A program made the translations under genes and the position numbers. From Eubacteriales bacterium (GTDB lineage Bacteria > Bacillota > Clostridia > Lachnospirales > Lachnospiraceae), in NCBI GenBank assembly GCA_030536995.1, contig JAUNOY010000022.1, positions 1 to 49,553 of the forward strand: DNA of 49,553 nucleotides. Reading direction: 5' to 3'. The notes beneath the pieces were generated by a model. That model was not told the origin of the DNA and searched no databases. It saw only the letters and a list, made by a program, of their open reading frames with translations. Within the stretch, counting starts at the first letter, position 1, and each line of letters begins with the position of its first letter. Of the stretch, positions 7,396 through 15,142 are shown in pieces.

Positions 7396-9135
7396 ATGCT
7401 TCGACAGGAAGATTATGAGATAAATGCACAGCAAATCCCCGAAGCATCCGGTCAGGAAACCGTTCCTGCGCAGGATGAGGACTTCGGGGATTTTATTGTG
7501 AAATACGTCAGAAATACGGATGAACCGCCAAATCTTGTGGAAGGGGCATCGTTTCAGCCAGTCAATGAATTTTTCGGTGTAATTTATGTACCCCTGAATG
7601 AAATTGGAGAACTGCAGATTAACAGTTATTTTTATAATTCCATACCCAAATGCTATACCTATATGGATTTGGAAAGTCTTAATGCTTCTGGGGTGACAAG
7701 GCTCCACAATCATCCGTATCTGAATCTGCGGGGAAGCAAAACCGCAGTAGCGATAATAGATTCGGGAATTTCATACGAAAATCCTCTGTTTCTGGACAGC
7801 GGCGGTTTTACGAGAATTGCGTATCTGTGGGACCAGACTCTGGAGGGAGAGCCTGGAGGAGAAGTACCATATGGGAGGCTTTTCACAAGAGAGGATATTA
7901 ATCGGGCATTAAAGAGCAGTTCGCCTCTGGAGATTGTGCCGAGTACAGATACCAACGGTCATGGGACGTCTCTTGCCGGAATCGCTGCCGGAAATCTTAA
8001 TGCCGGGGAAAATTTTTGCGGGGCAGCGCCGGAGGCATCTCTGATAGTTGTGAAATTAAAGCCTGCGAAAAGGTATTTGAAGGAATTCTATCTTTATCCG
8101 GCAGACACGGAGATTTTTCAGGAAAACGATATTATGCTGGGGATTGCTTATGCACTGAAATGGGGAAGAAGGCTGGGAATGCCCCTGTCAGTCTGTCTTG
8201 GTCTTGGAACGAGTCAGGGCGCTCATATGGGCGAAAGTCCTCTGAGTCAGTATATAGACTATACGGCAGGCTTTTCTCAGGTATCTGTTTCTGTGGCTGC
8301 AGGAAACGAAGGGGCTGCAAGACATCATTTCAGCCGGGAACTGGGACCTTCAAAGACCAGTGAAACAGCAGAACTTAAAGTAGGAGAAAATGAGCCGGGA
8401 TTTACGTTGGAGTTCTGGGGGTCGCCTCTGGAAGAATATGAGCTTTCCATTCAGTCTCCTACAGGTGAAACTTTAAATATCAGCAGTTCCCTTGGAGCCG
8501 GAACGCAGGCTCTTTCCTTTGTGTTTGTGGAAACAATGGTGCTGGTAAATTATGTGGCGATTGAGCGGCAGACAGGGAGTACGCTTGTATATTTCCGCTT
8601 TTTTCATCCGGCAGCAGGAATATGGAAGATTACAGTTACTGTACAGGATGGCAAAAGTTCAGGTTTTCATATGTGGCTTCCTGTAACAGGGCTCATTTCT
8701 CCGGAAACATATTTTCTGGAAGCATCGCCCTATCATACAGTTACGTCTCCGGGCGATTCCATAGAAAGTATTACAGCTACTGCGTATCAGTATCGGGATA
8801 ATAGTCTTTATCTTCAGGCTGGCCGAGGTTTCAGACCGGATGGCGGGATTACGCCGGACCTTGCGGCTCCCGGAGTTGAACTGCTCGTTCCTCTTCTGAG
8901 AGGCGGATTTGGAACAGCCTCAGGAACAAGTCTTTCTGCGGCTATGACGGCAGGAGTGGCGGCTCTTTTGTTTGAATGGGCAGTTATTCGCGGAAATCAG
9001 CCTTATTTTACCGGTACAAACGTGAAGCATTATCTGGAGAGAGGAGCGCGAAGGGAGGAGAGAATTTCATACCCGAACAGAGAGTGGGGATATGGAAGAT
9101 TGGACCTTTATCATACATTCGAATTACTAAGTTAA
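7396..9135 (+). CDS. Subtilisin-like (S8) serine protease, Csp/germination-protease type
   Basis: The 579-residue product has the full catalytic triad: Asp122 in AIIDSGI, His189 in NGHGTSLAG and Ser512 in GTSLSAAMTAG, with oxyanion Asn in AAGNEGA. An N-terminal prodomain of about 100 residues (DFIVKYVRNTDEP) and a 200-residue insert between His and Ser are typical of Clostridial Csp-like subtilases, which in spores process the cortex hydrolase pro-SleC. There is no signal peptide, which fits a spore or cytosolic location. In Clostridioides difficile some Csp proteins are pseudoproteases; this one is intact. The SigE-like promoter upstream supports sporulation, but a general intracellular or associated protease role cannot be excluded. 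Confidence 0.85.
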   Translation: MLRQEDYEINAQQIPEASGQETVPAQDEDFGDFIVKYVRNTDEPPNLVEGASFQPVNEFFGVIYVPLNEIGELQINSYFYNSIPKCYTYMDLESLNASGVTRLHNHPYLNLRGSKTAVAIIDSGISYENPLFLDSGGFTRIAYLWDQTLEGEPGGEVPYGRLFTREDINRALKSSSPLEIVPSTDTNGHGTSLAGIAAGNLNAGENFCGAAPEASLIVVKLKPAKRYLKEFYLYPADTEIFQENDIMLGIAYALKWGRRLGMPLSVCLGLGTSQGAHMGESPLSQYIDYTAGFSQVSVSVAAGNEGAARHHFSRELGPSKTSETAELKVGENEPGFTLEFWGSPLEEYELSIQSPTGETLNISSSLGAGTQALSFVFVETMVLVNYVAIERQTGSTLVYFRFFHPAAGIWKITVTVQDGKSSGFHMWLPVTGLISPETYFLEASPYHTVTSPGDSIESITATAYQYRDNSLYLQAGRGFRPDGGITPDLAAPGVELLVPLLRGGFGTASGTSLSAAMTAGVAALLFEWAVIRGNQPYFTGTNVKHYLERGARREERISYPNREWGYGRLDLYHTFELLS

Positions 9136-9198
9136 ATTTGCTAAAAATACAGGAGTAAAATTGTTAAAAATGATGGCAAAAATATTTAGACAGACTAA

Positions 9199-9227
9199 TT
9201 GTTTTTGCATAATTGATTTGATATAAT
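9199..9227 (+). promoter_or_regulatory. Promoter of the purine permease gene
   Basis: TTGTTT (9199-9204), a 17-base spacer and TATAAT (9222-9227) precede the NCS2 permease. They place the transcript start near 9234, leaving a leader of about 70 bases. Confidence 0.6.
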
Positions 9228-9252
9228 AAGAGATAACTTAAAGAGAAAAGAA

Positions 9253-9283
9253 GGCGGCAGATGAAGGCGAAGAGTCTGCCGTC
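9253..9283 (+). promoter_or_regulatory. Leader hairpin just before the permease ribosome binding site
   Basis: A 9-bp stem GGCGGCAGA/TCTGCCGTC (7 Watson-Crick pairs plus outer G-T and G-C) with a 13-nt loop lies in the short leader, 7 bases before GAAGGAGG. It has no T-tract, so it is not a terminator. It does not match the purine riboswitch core. A role in translation or RNA stability is possible. Confidence 0.4.
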
Positions 9284-9304
9284 ATGTTCTGAAGGAGGTA
9301 AGAT

Positions 9305-10696
9305 ATGAAAAGAGGAAGCATCTTTGAAATGGATGGGATTCCGAAATTTGGAGAAGCTCTTCCGTTGGCTATGCAGCACGTTGTGGCGATGATCGTCGGC
9401 TGCGTGACCCCGGCAATCATTGTAGCAGGAGCAGTTCCCGGAGGGATGGACAGTAAGGAACAGGTTATTCTGATTCAGTCGGCTCTTGTGATTGCAGCGC
9501 TTTCTACTCTGCTTCAGCTTTTTCCTATTGGGAAAAAAGGCGGTTTTATGCTGGGTTCCGGCTTACCGGTCATTATGGGGGTAAGCTTTGCCTATGTACC
9601 GAGTATGCAGGCGATTGCAGCAGAGTACGGAATTGCCGCTATTTTTGGAGCGGAAATTGTCGGAGGAATTGTAGCGGTTATTATGGGAATTCTTGTGAAG
9701 CAGATTCGGGTATTCTTTCCTCCTCTGATTACGGGAACAGTAGTATTTACAATCGGTCTTTCTCTTTATCCGACAGCGATCAATTATATGGCAGGCGGTG
9801 TGGGAAGCCCTGATTATGGTTCATGGCAGAACTGGCTGGTTGCATTTTTTACTCTGGCAGTAGTAACTGCTCTGAATCATTTCGGAAAAGGAATCTGGAA
9901 GCTGGCTTCCATTCTTATTGGTATCATGGCAGGATATCTGGTGTCAATTCCTTTTGGAATGGTGGAGCTTTCCAGTGTGGGAGAAGCGGGAATTGTGCAG
10001 ATTCCGTCACTGATGCACTTTGGAGTGAAATTTGAGGCTTCCTCTTGTGTGGCAATCGGTATTCTTTTTGCTATCAACTCCATTCAGGCGATTGGCGATT
10101 ATTCTGCAACAACTATAGGAGCAATGGACCGTACACCGAAAGATCAAGAACTTCAGAGCGGTATTGCCGCATATGGACTTTCTAATATTGTGGGAGCGCT
10201 GTTCGGCGGTCTTCCTACAGCCACATTCAGTCAGAACGTTGGAATTGTTACAACTACAAAGGTAATCAACAGATGGGTATTGGGACTGGCGGCTCTGCTT
10301 CTTGGAACAGCGGGAATTGTTCCTAAATTTTCTGCGATTCTTACCACAATTCCGCAGTGTGTACTGGGCGGCGCTACTGTATCTGTTTTTGCATCGATTG
10401 CGATGACAGGTATGAAATTGGTTTCTTCTGCGGAGATGGATTACCGCAACTCTTCGATAGTGGGACTTGCAGCAGCTCTTGGAATGGGCGTGTCTCAGGC
10501 TACAGCAGCCCTTGCTACATTTCCAGCATGGGTAACAACTATTTTTGGCAAATCTCCGGTGGTTCTGGCAACAATTATTGCAGTTCTTCTCAATATTATC
10601 CTTCCGAAATCACGGGATGAAAAAAGGGAAGAGGCAAAAAAAAAGAAACAGATAAAAAAGAAACTGGAAGAAGACCATAAAGAATTTGGAAATTAA
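9305..10696 (+). CDS. NCS2 family nucleobase (xanthine/uric acid-type) permease
   Basis: The 463-residue polytopic membrane protein has about 14 hydrophobic segments. NCS2 hallmarks are MQHVVAM in the first segment, GFMLGSGLPVIMGVSFAYVP, and the FSQNVGIVTTTKV motif with the Gln-Asn pair that contacts substrate. These motifs point to the xanthine/urate branch (PbuX, PucJK, UacT-like) rather than the uracil branch, but substrate cannot be fixed from sequence. It is probably a proton-coupled importer in the plasma membrane. The C-terminus ends in a Lys-rich cytosolic tail. It is transcribed alone from a promoter at 9199-9227 and ends at a terminator that faces the convergent pfp gene. Confidence 0.9.
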   Translation: MKRGSIFEMDGIPKFGEALPLAMQHVVAMIVGCVTPAIIVAGAVPGGMDSKEQVILIQSALVIAALSTLLQLFPIGKKGGFMLGSGLPVIMGVSFAYVPSMQAIAAEYGIAAIFGAEIVGGIVAVIMGILVKQIRVFFPPLITGTVVFTIGLSLYPTAINYMAGGVGSPDYGSWQNWLVAFFTLAVVTALNHFGKGIWKLASILIGIMAGYLVSIPFGMVELSSVGEAGIVQIPSLMHFGVKFEASSCVAIGILFAINSIQAIGDYSATTIGAMDRTPKDQELQSGIAAYGLSNIVGALFGGLPTATFSQNVGIVTTTKVINRWVLGLAALLLGTAGIVPKFSAILTTIPQCVLGGATVSVFASIAMTGMKLVSSAEMDYRNSSIVGLAAALGMGVSQATAALATFPAWVTTIFGKSPVVLATIIAVLLNIILPKSRDEKREEAKKKKQIKKKLEEDHKEFGN

Positions 10697-10699
10697 AAA

Positions 10700-10720
10700 C
10701 CTCCCCGGTATTCGGGGAGG
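10700..10720 (-). terminator. Terminator of pfp (minus strand)
   Basis: A perfect 8-bp stem CCTCCCCG/CGGGGAGG with a 5-nt loop. On the minus strand it is followed by TTTTTAATTT, so it stops transcription of pfp; on the plus strand it has no T-tract. Confidence 0.8.
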
Positions 10721-10728
10721 CGTTACAG

Positions 10729-10762
10729 CAAAGCTCCCTTACCCAGAGGGGGCTTTGTTTTA
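10729..10762 (+). terminator. Terminator of the NCS2 permease gene
   Basis: An 11-bp stem with one T-G pair (CAAAGCTCCCT/AGGGGGCTTTG) and a 7-nt loop is followed on the plus strand by TTTTATTT. It overlaps the last codon of the convergent pfp gene. Confidence 0.8.
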
Positions 10763-11992
10763 TTTACGGTAAACGAAGGCAGGAAGACCGTCCGCACCCA
10801 TCGGAACATCTGCAATTCCCTGGATCAGAGGGCGGGCGTAGGAGATGAACTCGTCTGTTACATCGGAGCCGTCTTCGGAAATCCATTCCAATGGAACTGT
10901 TTTTTCTTCATTGCAGATGAGATTGACATCTTCAAGACCGCATTCCATCTTATAACTACCATTCTCATCTTCTGTGCGGATAAAAGAGACCATCTTTCCG
11001 GTTACACCGCTAAGAGCAGCTTTTACACCGAAAACTCCGGCTGCAACAGCTTCATCCCTGTCTGTGGCAGAAAGCATGGAAGCAGAGCAGCGCTGGCTGA
11101 CATTGAGCTCAACAGAACGCGCCTTAACGCCAAGTCGGTTACGGACAAGATTCTCAAGATATTTGCCGCAGCCTGCGAGCATTTTGTGACCGAAACTATC
11201 AGTACCTACAGAATTGTCATATTCGCAGATAAAAGTGCCGTCTGCATCGTGGATGCCCTCGGAGACACAGACAATGACATTGCAGTTTTTCTCAAAGGCT
11301 GCTTCCACTTTGGCAAGGAAAGCTTCCTGGTCAAAGGCTGTTTCCGGAAGGTAGATGAGAAGAGGATTGTCTCCGGTATATTTGCGCGCAAGGGCAGCGG
11401 CGGCGGTAAGCCATCCTGCGTGACGCCCCATAATCTCAACGATCGTTACAGATTTCTTTTCGTAAACATTGGCGTCCAGAGTGATTTCGCGGACAGTGGA
11501 GGCAACGTATTTCGCAGCGCTTCCGAAGCCCGGAGTATGGTCTGTGTGTACAAGGTCATTGTCAATGGTCTTTGGCTCTCCGATGACGCGGATATCGCTG
11601 CCGATTTTCTCCGCATAGCGGGAAAGCTTGCTGACTGTATCCATAGAATCATTTCCGCCGATATAGAAGAACCAGCCGATGTTCATTTCTTCAAATTTCT
11701 TAAAGAGTTCCGGATAAACAGGATCTTCCAGAGATTCCGGAAGCTTATAGCGGCAGGAACCAAGGTATGCGCCCGGAGTATGCTTCAGATAAGAAAGCTT
11801 TTCACCGGGAAGAGCCTCCTGGAAATCAAGAACGGTTCCATTTAAAAATCCTTCGATACCATTTATCATACCGTAAACATGTCCGATTTCCTCAGGGTGG
11901 TTGAACCCCTCAGAGACAACTCCGTAAAGGCTGCTGTTAATGACTGCAGTAGGACCGCCGGACTGACCGACGATCAGATTTTTAACTGACAT
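10760..11992 (-). CDS. pfp: Diphosphate (PPi)-dependent 6-phosphofructokinase
   Basis: The enzyme phosphorylates fructose 6-phosphate to fructose 1,6-bisphosphate; the partner aldolase gene is at 48612. The 410-residue product starts with VGQSGGPTAVINSS and has YIGGNDSMDT, PKTIDNDL, MGRHAGWL and a C-terminal domain as in the longer group of PFKs. The Lys of PKTIDND and the GGND in place of the ATP-type GGDG are taken as signs of pyrophosphate use, so PPi dependence is inferred. The start is the ATG at 11992-11990, preceded by AGGAGG; the in-frame upstream extension lacks a ribosome binding site. A minus-strand TATAAT at 12047-12042 is the likely -10. Confidence 0.9.
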   Translation of the reverse strand: MSVKNLIVGQSGGPTAVINSSLYGVVSEGFNHPEEIGHVYGMINGIEGFLNGTVLDFQEALPGEKLSYLKHTPGAYLGSCRYKLPESLEDPVYPELFKKFEEMNIGWFFYIGGNDSMDTVSKLSRYAEKIGSDIRVIGEPKTIDNDLVHTDHTPGFGSAAKYVASTVREITLDANVYEKKSVTIVEIMGRHAGWLTAAAALARKYTGDNPLLIYLPETAFDQEAFLAKVEAAFEKNCNVIVCVSEGIHDADGTFICEYDNSVGTDSFGHKMLAGCGKYLENLVRNRLGVKARSVELNVSQRCSASMLSATDRDEAVAAGVFGVKAALSGVTGKMVSFIRTEDENGSYKMECGLEDVNLICNEEKTVPLEWISEDGSDVTDEFISYARPLIQGIADVPMGADGLPAFVYRK

Positions 11993-12041
11993 ATAAAAAT
12001 ACCTCCTGGTGTTATGATTCATAAAAATTTTTTCTGACAAT

Positions 12042-12047
12042 ATTATA
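12042..12047 (-). promoter_or_regulatory. Candidate -10 box of pfp
   Basis: A perfect TATAAT on the minus strand lies about 50 bases upstream of the pfp start. No good -35 is present 17 bases further up, so the call rests on the -10 box alone. Confidence 0.4.
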
Positions 12048-12107
12048 CCAGAGAAATGTAAAAAAAGATATTCAAGAAAACTATTTCGAAAAAAATCTAA
12101 ATAGATA

Positions 12108-12136
12108 TTGATTTTTGCAGGGGAAAATGATACTAT
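12108..12136 (+). promoter_or_regulatory. Promoter of the sdpRI-like operon
   Basis: TTGATT (12108-12113), an exact 17-base spacer and TACTAT (12131-12136). It is flanked on both sides by copies of the same inverted-repeat sequence, as expected for an autoregulated repressor gene. Confidence 0.65.
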
Positions 12137-12137
12137 C

Positions 12138-12159
12138 TATTTAGAAATATTTCTAAATA
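12138..12159 (+). promoter_or_regulatory. 22-bp perfect palindrome, likely SdpR operator
   Basis: TATTTAGAAAT and its exact reverse complement ATTTCTAAATA abut to form a 22-bp palindrome right after the -10 box and over the expected start of transcription. The half CTAAATAGAT also occurs upstream at 12097-12106 and, inverted, at 12135-12144, so the promoter is bracketed by two sites. ArsR-type repressors bind such palindromes; self-repression is inferred. Confidence 0.7.
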
Positions 12160-12185
12160 CTATTAAAACAGGAGGTGAGGTCAGG

Positions 12186-12464
12186 ATGGGATTTCAGGAA
12201 ACCTTTAAAGCACTTGCAGATCCGGTGCGAAGGGAAATTCTGATTATGCTGAAAGAAGGAAGGATGTCCGCAGGTGAGATTGCAGGGCGCTTTGATATGA
12301 CACAGGCTACGATTTCCTATCATCTGGCACAGTTAAAGAAAGCGAATCTGATTTATGAGACGAAATATAAAAACTTTGTGTATTACGATGTAAATGTATC
12401 TGTATTTGAGGAAATCATGCTTTGGATGAAGCAATTTGGAGGAAAAAAAGATGAGAAAGCATAA
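12186..12464 (+). CDS. ArsR-family autorepressor, SdpR-like
   Basis: The 92-residue winged helix-turn-helix protein has KALADPVRREILIMLKEG (wing and helix), MSAGEIAGRFDMTQATISYHLAQL (recognition helix region) and a C-terminal dimer helix. There are no Cys metal sites, unlike metal-sensing ArsR members. The pairing with an SdpI-like gene, whose start lies within its end (14-base overlap), matches the sdpR-sdpI arrangement of Bacillus subtilis, where SdpI at the membrane sequesters the repressor. The ATG at 12186 follows AGGAGGTGAGG; an in-frame upstream ATG would place the coding region over the operator and has no ribosome binding site. Confidence 0.88.
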   Translation: MGFQETFKALADPVRREILIMLKEGRMSAGEIAGRFDMTQATISYHLAQLKKANLIYETKYKNFVYYDVNVSVFEEIMLWMKQFGGKKDEKA

Positions 12465-13077
12465 AACAATGATTATTACAACATTAATCTGTCTGATTCC
12501 TATGATAGTGGCAGCGCTTGTTTATGACCGGCTTCCGGAGCAGATGGTAACGCACTGGGGGAATGACGGATCGAACGGATATTCACCAAAAGCTTTTGCC
12601 TGTTTCGGACTCCCCGGAATTATGGTGGGACTGAACCTGCTCGTATATTTTATGATGGAAAATGACCCGAAAAGGAAAAATTATTCACACACCCTTCGTA
12701 AACTGATAGTATATGTAATTCCTGTTATGACGCTTGTAACTTCAGCAGTTACCATTGGCACAGGACTTGGTGTTACCTTTCAGGTAAATCTTATTATGCC
12801 GGTTCTTGTCGGTATTATTTTAATTATTATCGGAAATTATCTTCCGAAATGTAAACAGAATTATACAATAGGAATCAAATGTCCCTGGACGCTGAACAGC
12901 GAGGAAAACTGGAATAAAACGCATCATCTCGGCGGATATCTGACGATTATTGCAGGAATTCTTATGATGTTCGGCGGACTGTCGGATGTGACGCAGGTAT
13001 TAGCCTTTGTGGGGGTTATTGCAGCGGCGCTTATCCCGTTTGGATATTCTTTCTGGCTTTATAAAAAAGGAATCTGA
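12451..13077 (+). CDS. SdpI-family / DUF1648 membrane protein
   Basis: The 208-residue product has six membrane segments. The N-terminal DUF1648 motif RLPEQMVTHWGNDGSNGYS is followed by an SdpI domain with GIKCPWTLNSEENWNKTHHLGG, the conserved region of the family. In Bacillus subtilis SdpI gives immunity to the SdpC toxin and relays its presence to SdpR. No sdpA, sdpB or sdpC-like gene is visible here, so this looks like an orphan immunity/signalling pair. The start ATG at 12451 follows GGAGG by eight bases and overlaps the repressor gene, which suggests translational coupling. A terminator follows at 13094-13134. Confidence 0.88.
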   Translation: MRKHKTMIITTLICLIPMIVAALVYDRLPEQMVTHWGNDGSNGYSPKAFACFGLPGIMVGLNLLVYFMMENDPKRKNYSHTLRKLIVYVIPVMTLVTSAVTIGTGLGVTFQVNLIMPVLVGIILIIIGNYLPKCKQNYTIGIKCPWTLNSEENWNKTHHLGGYLTIIAGILMMFGGLSDVTQVLAFVGVIAAALIPFGYSFWLYKKGI

Positions 13078-13093
13078 AAAATCAATAGGAAAT

Positions 13094-13134
13094 GGCAAAG
13101 GCGGAAACATAAAATTCAGCCTTTGCCGTTTTTT
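13094..13134 (+). terminator. Terminator of the sdpRI-like operon
   Basis: A perfect 9-bp stem GGCAAAGGC/GCCTTTGCC with a 16-nt loop, followed by G and six T. Confidence 0.88.
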
Positions 13135-13260
13135 CGTGCAGCAAACGTAACAGCCATAATACAAAAAACGCCTCAGCATCAATTATAATGGAAGAAATAT
13201 AAGGTTGCAGGAATGCAGCGGTGGAATTATAATAAAACGTATAAAACAAGGAGGATGCTT

Positions 13261-14076
13261 ATGGCAAAAAAGACGGGAAAAAAGAACAGAGCAGGCGATA
13301 TTTTGCTCACTGTGATTCTGGTGGCTGCAATTGGTGTGTTTATTTATGCTGCCTATAACCTGTATCATATCTATACAGAATACAAGAAGGGAACGGATGA
13401 GTACAACCAGATTGCTCAGATGGCGGTGACAGAGCGGGAGCCGGATAAAGATGGCGTGGACATGGTAGAGGGAGAAAGCCTGAAAGCGCCTATGGATATA
13501 GACTTTGCGTCTTTAAAGAGCGTCAATGAGGATGTTATAGGATGGATTTATGTGGAGGCTCTGCCGGATATTAATTATCCGATTGTACAGGGGGAGGACA
13601 ATGACACCTACCTTCATATGACGTACGAGGGCAATTACAATTTTGCCGGAACTATTTTTATGGATTATGAGAATAAAGACGACTTCAGTGACTGTAACAC
13701 TCTGGTTTACGGACATAACATGAAGAACGGCTCCATGTTTGCCCAGCTTAAGAATTTTTCTAAAAACGATGAAACTTATAAAAAGAGTAAATATTTCTGG
13801 ATTTTTACTCCGGAGAAAAATTACCGCTATGAAATTATTTCCGCATATACGACAGGGGCGTCCAGCGATACCTATACCCTGTTTAAAGGACCGGGACAGG
13901 AATTTCACGAATATCTGGAAAAAATTGTCGGATATTCGGACATCAAAACAAGTGCAAAGGATATGAATATTCAGGATAAGATTGTTACGCTTTCCACCTG
14001 TACAGGAAATGAAGCGACACGCTATGTAGTGCAGGGACTCAGAGTGGATGAGGTTGATGTAAGAAAGACAAACTGA
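13261..14076 (+). CDS. srtB: Class B sortase
   Basis: This membrane-anchored transpeptidase attaches proteins to peptidoglycan. The 271-residue product has a basic N-terminus, one membrane segment (about residues 13-35) and the catalytic triad His152 in YGHNMKNGSMF, Cys247 in TLSTCTG and Arg254 in TRYVVQG. The insert between core strands and DVIGWIYVEALPDINYPIVQ are typical of class B. ATG 13261 is chosen because AAGGAGG ends six bases upstream; an in-frame ATG two codons earlier touches the ribosome binding site. No protein with a recognisable sorting signal is seen in the window, so its substrate lies elsewhere. The next gene (sirtuin) starts 24 bases later. Confidence 0.93.
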   Translation: MAKKTGKKNRAGDILLTVILVAAIGVFIYAAYNLYHIYTEYKKGTDEYNQIAQMAVTEREPDKDGVDMVEGESLKAPMDIDFASLKSVNEDVIGWIYVEALPDINYPIVQGEDNDTYLHMTYEGNYNFAGTIFMDYENKDDFSDCNTLVYGHNMKNGSMFAQLKNFSKNDETYKKSKYFWIFTPEKNYRYEIISAYTTGASSDTYTLFKGPGQEFHEYLEKIVGYSDIKTSAKDMNIQDKIVTLSTCTGNEATRYVVQGLRVDEVDVRKTN

Positions 14077-14100
14077 TGGAAATAAGAGGGAGGTTTTTAC

Positions 14101-14841
14101 ATGGAAAAGGAAATCGAGAGACTTCAGGAACTGATTGACACGCATGACAATATCGTATTCTTTGGAGGGGCAGGTGTGTCTACAGAGAGCGGAATTCCGG
14201 ATTTTCGCAGTGTGGACGGACTTTACAATCAGAAATATGATTATCCTCCTGAAACCATTTTAAGCCATACCTTTTTTATGAGAAATCCGGAGGAGTTTTA
14301 TAAATTTTATCAGGACAAAATGCTCTGTGATACTGCGAAACCAAATGCCGCGCATCTGAAGCTGGCAGAGCTGGAGCGGGCAGGGAAACTTCGTGCAGTT
14401 ATTACACAGAATATAGATAACCTTCACCAGATGGCAGGAAGCAGAAGAGTTCTGGAGCTTCACGGAAGCGTCCACAGAAATTACTGTATGAAGTGCGGGA
14501 AATTTTATGACTTTTCTTATATGAAAGCTGCATCAGGTGTTCCGCGCTGTGAATGCGGAGGCATCATTAAGCCGGATGTGGTACTTTATGAGGAAGGTCT
14601 TGACAATGATACAATTAATCAGTCTGTCCGCGCAATTTCTCAGGCGCAGGTACTGATTATCGGAGGCACTTCTCTGGCTGTATATCCGGCAGCAGGACTG
14701 ATCGATTATTTTCAGGGAGAGCATCTGGTTGTGATTAATAAATCTCCCACACCGAGAGACAGGTATGCGGATCTGATGATTCAGGAACCTATCGGTCAGG
14801 TATTTTCAAAGATTGTAATAAAAGAAACGAAAGGAATTTGA
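14101..14841 (+). CDS. Sir2-family NAD-dependent protein deacylase
   Basis: The enzyme removes acetyl or other acyl groups from lysines with NAD. The 246-residue product shows the sirtuin signatures in order: FFGGAGVSTESGIPDFRS (NAD site), TQNIDNLH, the catalytic His in ELHGSVHRNYC, zinc Cys pairs CMKC and CEC, and GGTSLAVYPAAG. It is a compact bacterial sirtuin of usual length. It follows srtB after 24 bases and is followed by the DUF951 gene after 2 bases, so the three probably share a transcript. Substrates are unknown. Confidence 0.95.
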   Translation: MEKEIERLQELIDTHDNIVFFGGAGVSTESGIPDFRSVDGLYNQKYDYPPETILSHTFFMRNPEEFYKFYQDKMLCDTAKPNAAHLKLAELERAGKLRAVITQNIDNLHQMAGSRRVLELHGSVHRNYCMKCGKFYDFSYMKAASGVPRCECGGIIKPDVVLYEEGLDNDTINQSVRAISQAQVLIIGGTSLAVYPAAGLIDYFQGEHLVVINKSPTPRDRYADLMIQEPIGQVFSKIVIKETKGI

Positions 14842-14843
14842 TT

Positions 14844-15029
14844 ATGGGATTCGTCTATGAGGTAGGGGATATTGTAACATTAAAAAAAGGTCATCCCTGC
14901 GGCAGTAAGGAATGGGAAATTCTCCGTGTGGGTGCTGATTTTCGACTGAAATGTAAAGGGTGCGGTCATCAGATTATGGTTCCTCGTAAGATGGTGGAGA
15001 AAAATACAAAAAATCTAATAAAAAAGTAA
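14844..15029 (+). CDS. DUF951 family small protein
   Basis: The 61-residue product matches DUF951: YEVGDIVTLKKGHPCGSKEWEI at the start and the Cys-containing LKCKGCGHQIMVPRK. The three Cys residues could bind a metal, but function is unknown. It is usually found near translation or replication genes in Firmicutes. The ATG at 14844 is preceded by AAAGGAA; a TTG two codons upstream is less suitable. The gene starts two bases after the sirtuin stop. Confidence 0.85.
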   Translation: MGFVYEVGDIVTLKKGHPCGSKEWEILRVGADFRLKCKGCGHQIMVPRKMVEKNTKNLIKK

Positions 15030-15037
15030 AATAATAC

Positions 15038-15066
15038 TTTACAGTATAGGAAATCTATGTTAGAAT
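15038..15066 (+). promoter_or_regulatory. Promoter of the rpsF-ssb-rpsR operon
   Basis: TTTACA (15038-15043), a 17-base spacer and TAGAAT (15061-15066). The leader that follows contains two small hairpins, GATAT/ATATC and CTTTG/CAAAG. I could not match the known S6:S18 autoregulatory motif. Confidence 0.6.
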
Positions 15067-15142
15067 CAGAAATCGTGATATATTTCATATCCTTGCTCTT
15101 TGACAGACAAAGGGCCAAAAGACCATAAGGAGGTAGAATAGC

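Noticed and set aside
9136-9304. Purine riboswitch before the NCS2 permease
   Set aside because: The conserved core and the three-way junction loops are absent; only a simple hairpin is present.
11186-11845. Plus-strand frame of 219 codons opposite pfp
   Set aside because: It is antisense to conserved PFK motifs and lacks a ribosome binding site.
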